DNA of 64,000 bases from Ypsolopha sequella (Eukaryota > Arthropoda > Insecta > Lepidoptera > Ypsolophidae): the NCBI GenBank assembly GCA_934047225.1, contig OW203983.1, positions 3,038,001 through 3,102,000 of the forward strand. The letters run 5' to 3'. Of the stretch, positions 1 through 11,649 are shown in pieces. Position 1 is the first letter of the stretch. Each line of letters opens with the position of its first letter. The notes beneath the pieces were generated by a model that had not been told where the DNA came from, did no database searches, and worked only from the letters and a program-made list of their open reading frames with translations. A program made the position numbers and the translations under genes.

Positions 1-410
1 TTCTTCTAGGACGGCCTGGTCGAGCTTTAGCTTCCACTTGCGCACCATAAATTTCTTTAGTCACTCTACTCTTTTTCATCCTCTCTAGATACCCCAAACA
101 CCGAAGCATTCCTTTTTCTATTCTAGCCACTACACCTTCGTTTATGCCACAATGATCCCGTCTGTTGACATTTTTCAGTATATTACGACACATGCTTACT
201 CCGTAGGGAACGCATTTCCCTATGCTGTGATGTTTATCTTGCAATACCCAACATTCACTACCACACATAAGTGTAGCCAACAATCCATTACGAACTGCCA
301 ATCGTGCCTTTGCAGTCACATTTTGGCTGCCCACAAAAGAGTGCAGGGCTCTGTTCATTTAATTTTCCGCATTCACTCTTCCTTCAATGTCGTCGTCATT
401 CTACCTTAGT
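1..410 (-). mobile_element. RTE-type LINE reverse transcriptase, C-terminal fragment
   Basis: Read on the minus strand this gives degenerate protein resembling the end of RTE-clade reverse transcriptases: a stretch like ARLAVRNGLLATLMCGSECW, then RIEKGMLRCLGYLERM and a basic ARPGRPRR tail near base 1. RTE elements are autonomous non-LTR retrotransposons, and this part lies downstream of the RT catalytic core. The same tail recurs on the plus strand near 12969-13070 and 13430-13585. The fragment runs off the left edge, so its 3' end is not seen. Frame breaks show that it is dead. The clade assignment is from memory of the motif, not from an alignment. Confidence 0.6.
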
Positions 411-510
411 TTTTCCTACGTTAATTTTTATTCCTTTCTTTTTTAAAGGGATCATTCATAATTAATGCAAATAATATCACGTGTAATGTCGCAGAAACAT
501 GGTAAAATAC

Positions 511-1029
511 GCTGTTTTACAAAACCACTAGTTGTTTTACAAAATAGCTCCGTTATTTAAAACAGCTAAAGAACCTCCAGCTGTTTTAGAAAATAACACG
601 CATGATTGTATTGTTGTCTACGTTACCTGATGCCTATACCACCTACAGTATAAATGTTATGCGTTATTCAATGAAGCTGTTTAGCGGCTTTGTAATACAG
701 CGTCAAATTAAACGTTGGATTATAAATTTTGTTTAAAACTACAGGAGTCGCCTCTTTCCGCTCCGCTCCGTTTCGCACAGCTTCATACCAACTCGCTCGT
801 CTTCGCACCCATTTTTGATTTTTGTTATGAGCGGTTTCGCAGCGGGATTGTGAAAAACCCGCCTTTTTCTAATTTATCGAAACAGAATACTTAAATTCAA
901 AATTCAAATGTTTACATCTCGTCTACAGTATTTGTAGAACGTAACGCAACGACAATCCAGCTGAATCGTATTTAGCTGTTTAACATAACGAAACTTCTTT
1001 GTAAAACAACTAGCGCTTTTGTAAAACAG
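511..1029. mobile_element. Possible foldback element
   Basis: The ends carry related inverted sequence. The left reads GCTGTTTTACAAAACCAC followed by TAGTTGTTTTACAAAA. The right reads TTTGTAAAACAACTAGCGC followed by TTTTGTAAAACAG. No coding capacity is visible between them. An inner block (about 833-890) recurs at 3443-3505 with the shared core CCTTTTTCTAAT.ATCGAAA. The repeats are AT-rich and short, so the boundaries are approximate. Confidence 0.35.
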
Positions 1030-1240
1030 TTGATTCTAAGAATCATAATCAATCGTTTATTTGTAAAACATAGGTGTATGATATATTTTTCACAAGATGG
1101 TGGTTGTTTCATGTGTGACCGCTATGTTCTGCATTAAAGTATAGCATACAAATATTAAACACATGCAACTTTAAACGAACATTAGACATTTATAAAACAT
1201 TATGAAACTCATATTTACAATTATAAATATATTACACATG

Positions 1241-2262
1241 TCAAAAGAAAGAATTAGCATTTAAATAATCATTAATTGTATAATAACACTTATCAATAAG
1301 CAAATTAAATAATTTCTTCTTAAATGAAATCATATCTAAATCTTTTATGTCATTTGGAATTGCATTGTAAATTTTATGTCCCATACAGAAGGCACTTTTC
1401 TGCATTAATGCAGTTTTTGCTGACCGAAGATATAGTGCATCTCTAAATTGTGGTCTTACAGTACTAGCATGGTGCGACTCGGAGACCTTAGTAAATAAGT
1501 TAGGGTTTGACTTCACAAAAACTGCCATCTCATAAATGTATAGAGACGGAAAAGTCAGTATCTTGAGCGATTTAAAAAAAGGTTGGCAAGAGTCCGTTGT
1601 TTTAAGCCTACATATTGACCTAGTGCATCGTTTTTATTTTCGGTTGAGTTGCCCCAAAATATGCTACCATATCGAAGTGCGGAGGCGACGAAGCTGTGGT
1701 ATGCAGATTAACAATTTGAGACAGTTTGTATAAGAGATTATTTGTGCACTTTTTCACATATTTCAGAAGTTAGCCTTCCATGTTAGTTTATGATCAATCT
1801 GTAATCCCAAAAATGTTGTAACATGTACTGTTTCTATTGTTATCATTATATTTTATTTCAATGTCACCAATTCTATTCACTCTTTAATAAAAGTTCATAC
1901 ATTTCGTTTTCTCAAGATTTACTATTAGATTATTATTACTAAGCCAATTGATTATGTCATGTAAAGTATTATTAATAATTAATTCAAAATTCTCATGATT
2001 CATGAATTTTATTGTCACCGTACTATCGTCTGCAAACAGCACCATGTGGGATATTTTTGGGCATGTCATTTATGTATGTCAAAAACAATAAGGGTCCAAG
2101 CACACTGCCCTGTGATACTCCACAAGAGACAACCTTTTCCCGAGACGAATGTTTAATTTGTTTTCTTGTAATAGGACAGATTTTATTAATTTCAGTTCTT
2201 TGATGCCAGTTGCTTAAATAGGACTTAATTCTACAATCCAACTTAGACATATGTATATACAA
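1241..2262 (-). mobile_element. Jockey/CR1-like LINE reverse transcriptase, 5'-truncated remnant
   Basis: The minus strand carries reverse transcriptase motifs in order. From 2262 downwards there is SYLSNWHQRTEI, then GVSQGSVLGPLLFL.YINDMP, the substrate-binding block before the catalytic site. Next comes LFADDSTV, the YADD-type catalytic aspartates, at about 2040, and then LSNNNLIVNLEKTKC. The last part (1528-1241) has the IYNAIPNDIKD....FKKKL signature common at the C-terminus of jockey-like enzymes. The pieces lie in different frames, so the copy is broken. The endonuclease and N-terminus are absent, as expected from 5' truncation during target-primed reverse transcription. Confidence 0.75.
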
Positions 2263-2479
2263 GAACCTGTGAGGATTTCATAAATCGATTTCATAAACAT
2301 AACATTGACGTGTAATATATGTACGAGTATCACACAATACACGTAACGGTAGTTGAAAAAAACAATTAAGTTGAACACAGAGGAGTTGAGATTGTTCGTC
2401 GAAAATTTAACAAAAATAAAACAGAAATATGTAATTTAACAAATAAATTGGAAAACATTATAAATAACAGATCGTGACC

Positions 2480-3350
2480 AAATAATTTAAGCCATTGAAG
2501 AGTTTTACGCAGAACTTTACGCGTCTACAGCTGTGGACAACTCTCCAACGACAAAACAAAAACAAAAGGGCGCCTCTAGGAAATTACGTTACCACTTACA
2601 ATAGAGGACGAAGTCGGTTTCCCTTTGAGCAAAATAAAAAGCGGAAACTCGTCTGGTGAGGATGGAGAATATGTGATGATCCTGTATGCAGGGGGTCTTA
2701 CCGTACTAACAATTCTTCAACATGGTCTTCAACATAGTAGCACTACACAGCTTTGGTCACCATCCTACAAAAGAAAGGTCTATCTGTAATAATCGCCCCA
2801 TTAGCCTCTTCTCTCAGGTAAGTAAGCTCTTTGCTAAGGTGCTCTACAACAAAATGATGCAAACACTTGATGAATATCAACCTGTTGATCAAGCTGGTTT
2901 TCGGAGTTGATACTCAACAATGAACCACATCCATACCGACGAGCAACTGAAAGAAAAGTGCAAAGAAGTGGGTGCAACAGTCCCCTGTGTTTTGCCTTTG
3001 TCAATTGCGAAAAAGCTTTCGACAGTGTCGAAAACTGGCCTGTTTCACTCTCTCTATCGTTTCAATATTGACAAAAGATATGTTTATATCCTCCGAGGAC
3101 TGTAAAGAGTTGTCAATGAGTCAAAGAGGTGTCAAGAGGTTTCTCTTATTTTTGTTGAAATAGAAGCCTAGAGTTTGTTTCAAATGCCCTCTACAAAGTA
3201 AAAATAGATTTATGACCTGTCTTGGACAATATTCATTCTAGGGCTTGTTTGTTGCCAGTACTGAACAAGCTAGATAATCTTAATGAGAATCTGTCAGTGA
3301 CGAGGGCGACGACAACGACGGTATGAAACATCTGGTGCAGACTATAGCAA
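2480..3350 (+). mobile_element. RTE-type LINE reverse transcriptase, degenerate
   Basis: Plus-strand translation shows RTE-like blocks: AIEEFYAELYAS near 2490, NNRPISLFSQVSKLFAKVL at about 2788-2845, LDEYQPVDQAGFRS just before a stop at 2908, then HIHTDEQLKEKCKEV. The last resembles the TIDHIHTV.QLIEK segment in front of the first catalytic aspartate block. Frame changes and stops occur every few hundred bases, so the element is inactive. It is in opposite orientation to the fragment at 1-410 and is probably a separate insertion. Confidence 0.65.
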
Positions 3351-5029
3351 AATGTTTTGAAAAACATGACAACATTAAATTCAGTCATGACATAAGTTTA
3401 TAGTTTCGTTTTATTCAAACCACAAAACTATTTGCCAGGTTATTAAGAGCCATTTAGCAGGTGGATTGCGAAAAACCTGCCTTTTTCTAATCAATCGAAA
3501 TAGAGCAATTCGCTTTGATTAAATTATGTTAAGGGGTGTTAATTCGAAAACCATTTTGAGATTTTGGTTTAATAAGCCATATTTTAAAATTTGGAATCTA
3601 AAAAACCTCATGATGATGAATATATCTACGAAAGAGCTGCAACTTACATTTACCTTCGTGTGACGTCATTTGAGAAAAAGCTGTTCAGAAGTGTGTCCTT
3701 TGCTATCAAGATATATTTATAATAATAATTTGCTACCAACTGATTTGACAGATGGATGACAGATGAGAAGACAGACAGAGACAGACCACTTTTTATAAGC
3801 AATCACACATCACAATCAGTATAATGCCTAAAATGCCCCAAGTGACGTCATATCGATAAATTATTTAAAAAACCATTGTAAAATCATGATCAAATATAGA
3901 TCCATAACAATGAAAACTATTATCTAAAATGGCGTATATTCTCTGAAAAAAAAAAACTTTTAGGAATTAAGCTATGGGAATAATTTGGTCAATAGTTCCA
4001 CTACAAAGCCTTATTACATATGTATTACATATGTACGTGCTCTTTAATGTCCTGTAATTTTCATACAATTTGGTAATGTCAATTTTATATAAATTAACAT
4101 TATGTTTAGTTTAGATTCATTTAATTTAGTCCCCTTTTTTATTATTGTAATGTTATTTAAGTTAATTTTATTGTTTGATTCAACAAAGGTAAATTATATC
4201 ACTGCAGTATAGAAATTTTATATAAAACAAAAAAACATGAAAAATCGACCAAGTTTCGGATTTTTTTCTCGATCGAGAAAAGTATAGATAATATATCGCG
4301 TTTTGTACCGCAAAAATATCTGCAGAAAGGATGTCGTAGGTGTCGAAAATACTTTTTTTTTCAGTCATTAAATATCATAATATGAGTGTTTAAAATTAAT
4401 TAGAAAAGAGGAAAATAGGGATAACCCCTACTTTAAAAATATATAAAACGTCACGACATGAATCCCCGAAGGGTATCAGAGGCATGTACACTCTCGTATG
4501 CCTACTTTTTACCGACATTTATAGCGTCCCAGCGTGATGGATGGGGAGCTCTATCGCCTTACTTTGGGTATTTCAAATAAGCAGCCAAAAAAATATTGAA
4601 AAATCTGGTTCCACCTCTACAAAAATCAATGACACTTGCCACTTTTAAAAGACATTATCGACTAAAAAGATAATACAAAAATTGCATCAAAATGAAAAAA
4701 ACCTCTGGGAATTTTATAAAATGCATCTATTACACACAACTAATTTATTTTTTGAAATAATTCTGTGCCTGTCAATTCTTCTTTTGTTTATATACGAGTA
4801 TATACTATATAATTAATGAATCTGCACCAAATTCCTATTTTTTATTATATAATGCTGGAAATTTAATTTGATTTTAAACGTGTTTTTTTAGGTTTTATCA
4901 CCACCAAACTTTGCTTTAGATAAAAAAAAAAAGTAGTAAGCTATGATAAAAATAAATTTCTATGTTTGAATAATTGGCGATTTATCCATCGCAAGGAGGT
5001 ATAAATTAACATTATATCATTGCAGTATC
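3351..5029. other. AT-rich stretch without a recognisable gene
   Basis: No open frame here resembles a known protein. It contains a second copy (3443-3505) of a short repeat also seen at 833-890. It has a (TATGTATTACA)-like direct repeat near 4013-4032 and long A/T runs. The rest is unassigned intergenic or upstream-intron sequence. Confidence 0.5.
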
Positions 5030-5041
5030 GAGAAGCAGAAA

Positions 5042-5118
5042 GAAAAGTAAATCTGGATGTCAGGAGCTCTGAACCGAATCCCGGTTCAGAGATCATCACT
5101 CACATCCAGGTTTACTTT
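5042..5118. repeat. Nested inverted repeat (hairpin)
   Basis: Outer arms: AAAGTAAATCTGGATGT on the left and ACATCCAGGTTTACTTT on the right. Inner arms: CTCTGAACCG and CGGTTCAGAG, separated by a 4-base loop. It would fold into a near-continuous stem and looks like a tiny foldback element. Confidence 0.7.
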
Positions 5119-5278
5119 TATGTCTGCAGTTCTATACTGCAGTCTTTGAATAATAGCAGCTTTTTTTTGTATGGAGGAAAATATATTTGGTCAGTTGATT
5201 CAAAAAGTTCAAAAAAGTTTAATTTATAAACTGAGGATTCTGATAATAACAGAAGTATCATCAGGTTTTTGTATGTCA

Positions 5279-7755
5279 TTATTATAATATTAGTTACTTT
5301 TGCTTTAAAAGCTTTTTTTAACCGTTTTATTATATATATATACAGATTCTTACGAATATTAAAGTAGAAATTGAATAAAAAAGAAAATTTTCGATATATA
5401 TTTCACTCCAGGGAACTTGTGCACCCCATCTCACGGATTTCAAAATAAATGTTGCCACACGTTAGTTTTACGTTAGTTTTGTTTGTTTTGTTTATAATTT
5501 TTGTTTGTTTCATCCTGCAAACATGTTTATTTCAATTTAAAAGATTCTACCGATTTCTACCGTGAACTTGTGCACCCCATGGCACCGATTGACCTGAAAC
5601 CAGTGCCAATCGTTAGTTCTTCGTTAGTTTCGTTTGTTTTGATTATTTCTTTTTTCTTTTTTTGCCTACAAACATTTTTTTTTCAATTTATAATTTTGTA
5701 AGGAATTTCAAAAATGCTCAAAAATGCTCGGATCGACTTGAAACAGGTGCCAATCGTTAGTTTTACGTTACTTTCGTACGTTTTAAAAAAAAATGTGTTT
5801 TTTTCCGCTCGCAAACACTTTTTTTTTCAATTTCAAATTTTGTATGGAATTTCAAAAATGCTCTGATTGAGCTGGAACAAGTGCCATTCGTTAGTTTTAC
5901 GTTAGTTTCGTTGGTATTGAAAAAAAAAATTGTCTTTTTCTGCCTGCAAACATGTTTTTTTTCAATTTCAAAATTTGTATGGGATTTCAAAAATGCTCAA
6001 AAATGCTCTGATCGACCTGAAACAAGTTCCTTTCGTTAGTTTTACGTTAGTTTCGTACGTTTTCAAAAAAAAAATTCTACATTTCGCCCTGCAAACATTT
6101 AATTTTTCAATTTCAAAAATTCTACCAATATTCTACCGGGAAGTTGTGCACCCCATAGCACCGATTGGCCTGAAACAAGTGCCAATCGTTAGCTATACGT
6201 TAGTATCGTTTGTTTTGAGAAAAATTTTCGTTTGTTTCGCCCGGAAAATATTTTTTTTTTAATTTCAAAATTTATGTGAAATTTAAAAAATGCTCTGATT
6301 GACCTGGAACAAGTGCCAATCGTTAGTTTTACGTTAGTTTCGTATGTTTTCAACAAAAAAAAATGTCTTTTTCCGCCTGCAAACATGTTTTTTTACAATT
6401 TCAAAATTTGTATGGGATTTCAAAAATGCTCGAAAATGCTCTGATCGACCTGAAACAAGTTCCTTTCGTTAGTTTTACGTTAGTTTCGTACGTTTTCAAA
6501 AAAAAATTTCTACATTTCGCCCTGCAAACATTTAATTTTTCAATTTCAAAAATTCTACCAATATTCTACCGGGAAGTTGTGCACCCCATAGCACCGATTG
6601 GCCTGAAACAAGTGCCAATCGTTAGCTATACGTTAGTATCGTTTGTTTTGAGAAAAATTTTCGTTTGTTTCGCCCGGAAAATATTTTTTTTTTAATTTCA
6701 AAATTTATGTGAAATTTAAAAAATGCTCTGATTGACCTGGAACAAGTGCCAATCGTTAGTTTTACGTTAGTTTCGTACGTTTTCAAACGTTGTTTCAGGT
6801 CGATCAGAGCATTTTTGAGCATTTTTGAAATCCCATACAAATTTTGAAATTGTAAAAAAACATGTTTGCAGGCGGAAAAAGACAATTTTTTTTTTGAAAA
6901 CATACGAAACTAACGTAAAACTAACGATTGGCACTTGTTCCAGGTCAATCAGAGCATTTTTTAAATTTCACATAAATTTTGAAATTAAAAAAAAAATATT
7001 TTCCGGGCGAAACAAACGAAAATTTTTCTCAAAACAAACGATACCAACGTATAGCTAACGATTGGCACTTGTTTCAGGCCAATCGGTGCTATGGGGTGCA
7101 CAACTTCCCGGTAGAATATTGGTAGAATTTTTGAAATTGAAAAATTAAATGTTTGCAGGGCGAAATGTAGAATTTTTTTTTTGAAAACGTACGAAACTAA
7201 CGTAAAACTAACGAAAGGAACTTGTTTCAGGTCGATCAGAGCATTTTTGAGCATTTTTGAAATCCCATACAAATTTTGAAATTGAAAAAAAACATGTTTG
7301 CAGACAGAAAAAGACAATTTTTTTTTTCAATACCAACGAAACTAACGTAAAACTAACGAATGGCACTTGTTCCAGCTCAATCAGAGCATTTTTGAAATTC
7401 CATACAAAATTTGAAATTGAAAAAAAAAGTGTTTGCGAGCGGAAAAAAACACATTTTTTTTTTAAAACGTACGAAACTACTGCACAAGTTCCCTGCAGTT
7501 ATATTTCGACCCACTTGGGATCGTCGTCAGTCGAATATAGAATAATATTATTCTATATTCGACTGACGACGATCCCAAGTGGGTCGAAATATATATCGAA
7601 AATTTTCTATAGAATAATATTATTCTATATTCGACTGACGACGATCCCAAGTGGGTCGAAATATATATCGAAAATTTTCTTTTTTATTCAATTTCTACTT
7701 TAATATTCGTAAGAATCTGTATATATATATAATAAAACGGTTATTATAATATTAG
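5279..7755. repeat. Inverted array of 133-152 bp tandem repeats
   Basis: The core motif CGTTAGTTTTACGTTAGTTT recurs about ten times in plus orientation, near 5463, 5606, 5757, 5890, 6035, 6187, 6320, 6468, 6619 and 6752. It recurs about four times in reverse orientation, near 6904, 7039, 7191 and 7336. Three monomers make a 433-bp higher-order unit: 5930-6362 and 6363-6795 are near-identical. Orientation switches at about 6786-6797. The outermost arms (about 5319-5425 and 7660-7743) are also inverted copies of each other. A 15-bp direct repeat, TTATTATAATATTAG, lies at 5279-5293 and 7741-7755 and could be a target duplication, although about 25 bp separate it from the left arm. Open frames inside are by-products of the repeat. 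Confidence 0.85.
7501..7592. repeat. Perfect 92-bp palindrome plus a third half copy
   Basis: The sequence reads identically on both strands about a centre at 7546/7547. The arms contain GACCCACTTGGGATCGTCGT and the centre is GAATAATATTATTC. One arm is repeated again in direct orientation just downstream (about 7610-7675). It lies inside the right half of the larger inverted array. Confidence 0.85.
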
Positions 7756-7779
7756 AGGATTGCAAAAAGAATGGTTTTA

Positions 7780-8210
7780 TTTTAGTACTAGCTTTTGCCC
7801 GCGGCTTCGCCCGCGTTGATTAAGTTTTTGTATAGTCGTATCGAAACTGTAAATATTTTTAGTTTTAGTAGTTGACCTGACTTTGATTTAGAGTATTTAA
7901 AGTGTTTTTGGTTCTCATCATCTCTAATTTGATCCCTTTGTAAAGTTTTTTTGGCGAGGCCGAAGAGCAAGACACGTTTCCGTCTTTTTTTTTTTATTTT
8001 TATTTAATCCTGTTTTTAAATTTTTCAGGGACCTTGTTTTTTTTTTTATATTTATTTGCATCATTATACTTTTACATTGTTTATTATGTTACTTAATTTT
8101 TTATTGAATATTATATTACACCTTTAATATCTTTATCTTTAATTTTATCTTTAATAAAATTGATACTGTTATTATAATTAATCAATGAAATTTTTATTTT
8201 ATTTTTATTT
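7780..8210. mobile_element. SINE-like interspersed repeat segment
   Basis: The motif CTAGCTTTTGCCCGCGGCTT followed by CGCCCGCG at 7788-7816 is a very common interspersed repeat core in lepidopteran DNA. A related copy starts at 20053. A block near 7945-7985 (GGCGAGGCCGAAGAGCAAG) matches the repeat family at 10490-10840. The remainder is AT-rich and carries no gene. Confidence 0.45.
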
Positions 8211-8229
8211 TTTAGCGTATATAAAAATA

Positions 8230-10482
8230 TATATTTATTTTCTTTTCTGGGGCACTGCCCGCTGCTTTACGTCTTGTTAGTTTGTGCCACTGCTTTCATG
8301 ACGTCGATGCAGTATTCGGCAAATTTCGGTCCTGAACTCTTACCCGCCAGGAGGGAGCTCCAGTTTGAGGTTTCAATGTTCATGTCGAACTCAAGTTCGA
8401 GCTGCAACCTCCTGGATCCGAACATTGGACATTCGTTCAGGATGTATTCGATTGTCTGATCGACGTCTGGGGAGCAAGAGCAGCCTGGGTCGTCACGACA
8501 TTTGAAGCGGTGAAGGTAGTGTGCGCCAGTCCACGCTTGAGTGATCCAATATGAGACCCTAAAATTCACTATTGTTCGGAAAGACTGGCAAATGTCCGGG
8601 AAGAAAAGTTTGGTGATTCTGCCCTTCCCGGACGTGGAGTATTCCTCCCGCTAGATTTCTAGGGTCCGTTGGCGGATCACTTTCCTGGCATATGACAGAG
8701 GGAATCTGTCATAATCTGCGGCTATCTTTTTGTGTAGGGCGGCATGCTTAGCTAGCTCATCGGCGCGCTCGTTTCCAGCAGTGCCAATGTGAGCCCGCAC
8801 CCACCATAGCTTTATTTGGACGCCCTTTTCAGCCGCAACTGCCAGGTCTGCCCTGATGTCTGTCGCAAGGGGATGCGTGGAACGCGGGTTCGCAATTGCA
8901 TCCAGGGAGGAGCGTGAGTCGCTAAGGATGTCTGCCTCCCTGAAGTGTTTGTCCTTCACCGTCAGCCTGATTGCCTGCCGCAATGCGAGAAGCTCCGACT
9001 GGTAAACGGTACAAAATGCTTCCAGTCGGAACTTCTTTGACAGCACCTCGATACCGTTTCGCCAGCATGTGAATGCACATCCGACTTTGCCCTCGATCTT
9101 GCTGCCATCAGTATAAATACTGACCGGAGCGTTGGTTTGTCTCCCGGCGCGTTGTCATCGAGACGATCCAATACCGTGTAGCGAACCCTCTGCCGAAGGG
9201 CAGGATGGGGCAGTTGGTAAAATGGTGTTCTAGACTCCACCAGACGGTCCCTCGCCTCCAGCAGGGGCTTGCCACGCTTCACGGCATATAACTCGGCCGC
9301 CTCACGGACCCGCAGCTCGATCGGGAGCAGCCTTGCAATCGTTATCGCTGAATCATAGGAGACGGTTCGGTATACTTTAGCAATCTTTATAGCTATTAAT
9401 CGTTGTTCCGACCTCAGACGCTTTATAATATATTTTTTGGACGTGCTATCAGCCCATACGTTCGCTGCGTAAAGAAGAATAGGCTCTACTGCGCCGATAT
9501 ACAGCTGCCTGACTATTTCGGAGTTAAGACCCCAAAAGGCCTTAGCGACCCGAGTCAGTCCCTTGCAAACGGTGGCAGCTTTATAGCAGACCATTTTGAT
9601 GTGCTCCAGGAACGTCAAGTTCTTGTCGATCGTTAGCCCAAGTATTTTGACTTTGTCGACGGGTGGCAATAGGACATTTGCCATTGTGATATGGGGCGTT
9701 GGAAAGTCTCTCTTTCCTGTAACAACCATCAAAGCGGTTTTATGCGGAGAAAACCTAAGTTTGTGTTCAATACCCCAAGTGGCTATTGAGTCTAATACTG
9801 GACTAACGATACACTCTAGCTCCTCTAGCGTGTCGGCTGAAGCTACTATGACTTTGTCATCGGCAAAAGCTTGGACGTGAAGTCCGCAGCCCTGGAGCAG
9901 TTCAAGGAGCGAGTCAATTACGACGTTCCACATCAACGGTCCACTTATACTTCCTTGAACGCAGCCCCGGGTTGTGGGTTTGGAGACAGTGACGCCAGCG
10001 TATGTAAGAGTGATAGACCTGTCAGATAAGTAGCTGTCTACCACGCTATACACATCCGCAGGACAGTTTTTAGCCTGCAGATGTGCCTTAATAAACGGCC
10101 ACCAGGCGTGATCAAAGGCTCCCTCTATGTCTAGTGACACGAGAGCAACGATCTTTTTACTTACGTTTCTCTCGTATTTCAGCAGGTGAACTAAATCATA
10201 GAGAGCATCCTCAGTTCCTCGCTGCGGCAAAAAGCCATACTGTCTGGCGTTTAGGTGACCTCGGGCTTCCAGGTGCCATAGGAGCCTGTTATTCCACAGC
10301 TTTTCGAAGACCTTTCCCATCACTGGAAGCAGGCCAATTGGTCGGTGGGCCCTTGGGTTTGCGTAGTCCTCTTTGTTAGGCTTAGGAAGAACACAAACTT
10401 GTGCCCGCTTCCAGTGTCTGGGAAAGAGTCCCACAGCCAGGCACCTATTAAAGTACGCGAGAAACAGCCTACAATTAGCCAT
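8230..10482 (-). mobile_element. R1-like LINE with reverse transcriptase and RNase H, 5'-truncated
   Basis: The long minus-strand frame (10482 to about 9140) is a non-LTR reverse transcriptase. It has RPIGLLPVMGKVFEKL, then LDIEGAFDHAWW (first catalytic Asp), RGCVQGSISGPLMWN and QAFADDKVIVA (catalytic DD). A one-base shift at about 9130-9150 leads into an RNase H domain. In the next frame this shows IYTDGSKIEG, YQSELLALRQA, LSDSRSSLDA and a late GNERADELAKHA, which together hold the catalytic acidic residues. A stop at 8651-8653 interrupts it before a Cys/His-rich tail (CRDDPGCSC....ECPMF) that ends at 8267. The endonuclease is absent. One frameshift plus one stop make it a fairly young dead copy. 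R1 group is my best guess; LOA/I-type relatives are possible. Confidence 0.85.
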
Positions 10483-10489
10483 TATTGTT

Positions 10490-11290
10490 TCGTCTTTGCC
10501 GAGGCCGAAGCCCGAGCCGTTTTGCAGATCAACACAATTTTTTGTTCTCTGAATTAATCCTCTGCTAATGTGTAACAGCTGTCTTTGATAACTGATTTAA
10601 TCCCCTAGTAAAGCATGTTTGGAGAGGCTGAAAGCCGAGCCGCATTTCCAGTTAACACTATCTTTTGTTTTCTAATTAATTTTAATCATCTGCTTAAGTA
10701 TCATTGGAAGTCTTTGGCGAAGAAGAAGGCCGGGCTGCGTTTCCGAAAGACACCATTTTTTGTTCTCTGAATTAATCCTCTGCTAAAAGGTCTTTGGCGA
10801 GACCGAAAGCCATGCCGCGTTTCCAAACGAAAATTTTTTTTTGGTTATAAAGTAGCGTATGTCTTATTTCAGGTCTAGAACTACATTTAAAGCAGTTTCA
10901 GCCCTATCAGTTAGGGAGGTACGGTGTGAAGATGTGTATTACTTTTCTATAGGAACTTGACACCCAATTGCCTCTGAACTGATTAATGGGATAAAAAGTG
11001 GTCTACTATGTCCTATTCCAGGTCTAGAACCACATTTTTGCAAAGTTGAGCCTAATCGGTTTAGTAGGTATGGCGTGAAGGAGTAACAGTACATCACTTT
11101 TCTATAGGAACTTGACAACCCATTGCCATCCTATGGGAACTAATTTATCGGATATAAAGTAGCTTTTGTCCTATTCTAGGTTTAGAACAACATTTGTGCA
11201 ATGTTTCAACTCAATCGGTTCATCAGTTACGGTGTGAAAGAGTAACAAACATACCAACTTTATACAACTTTAACAACTTTATATCCATCC
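10490..11290. repeat. SINE-like repeat units, two tandem families
   Basis: Between 10490 and 10840 a unit containing TTTGGCGAG.CCGAAAGCC, CCGCGTTTCC and TTTTTGTTCTCTGAATTAAT occurs about four times in degenerate form. From about 10850 to 11280 a second unit of about 140-160 bp occurs three times. It has AAAGTAG then GTCYTATTYCAGGTCTAGAA, and later CAATCGGTT..GTGTGAA. The CGGTT...GTGAA-GAGTAACA ending is typical of abundant lepidopteran interspersed repeats. Confidence 0.55.
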
Positions 11291-11529
11291 CAACTTTCAC
11301 ATTTATAATATTATTTGGATGTACCTTACATGAGAAGAGTGCATCCGCAAGACGAAAGAACATGAACTCATCCCTTGAATTTTTATGGACATCAAAACAC
11401 TCATTTTCTATTCCTGTTAATGGATTTAGAAAGTACTTACGAAAGTAAACACACTCCTAATACTTGCAATATTTGTGAGATACATACATTAGGTCACTTC
11501 TAATTATATAGCCAAAAATACATACTCAA

Positions 11530-11623
11530 GACTCGGTAAGTGGTCAGTGACCCTTTTTGAGAAAAAACACAATAAAAAGGTTAAAAGGGTCATTGCACCT
11601 TGGTCTTGACCACTTACCGAGTC
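11530..11623. repeat. Inverted repeat, about 94 bp
   Basis: GACTCGGTAAGTGGTCA at 11530-11546 pairs perfectly with TGACCACTTACCGAGTC at 11607-11623. Inside, TGACCCTTTT pairs with AAAAGGGTCA. It is followed by GGACGGACAGACGGACAG, a simple-repeat tail. Confidence 0.8.
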
Positions 11624-11649
11624 TCCCCGGACGGACAGACGGACAGCGT

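Noticed and set aside
5501..7703. Repeated open frames of about 110 codons on both strands
   Set aside because: They are translations of the inverted repeat monomers and are rich in FFF/KKK from A/T runs.
9403..10379. Plus-strand frames over the R1-like element
   Set aside because: They are shadows of the minus-strand reverse transcriptase.
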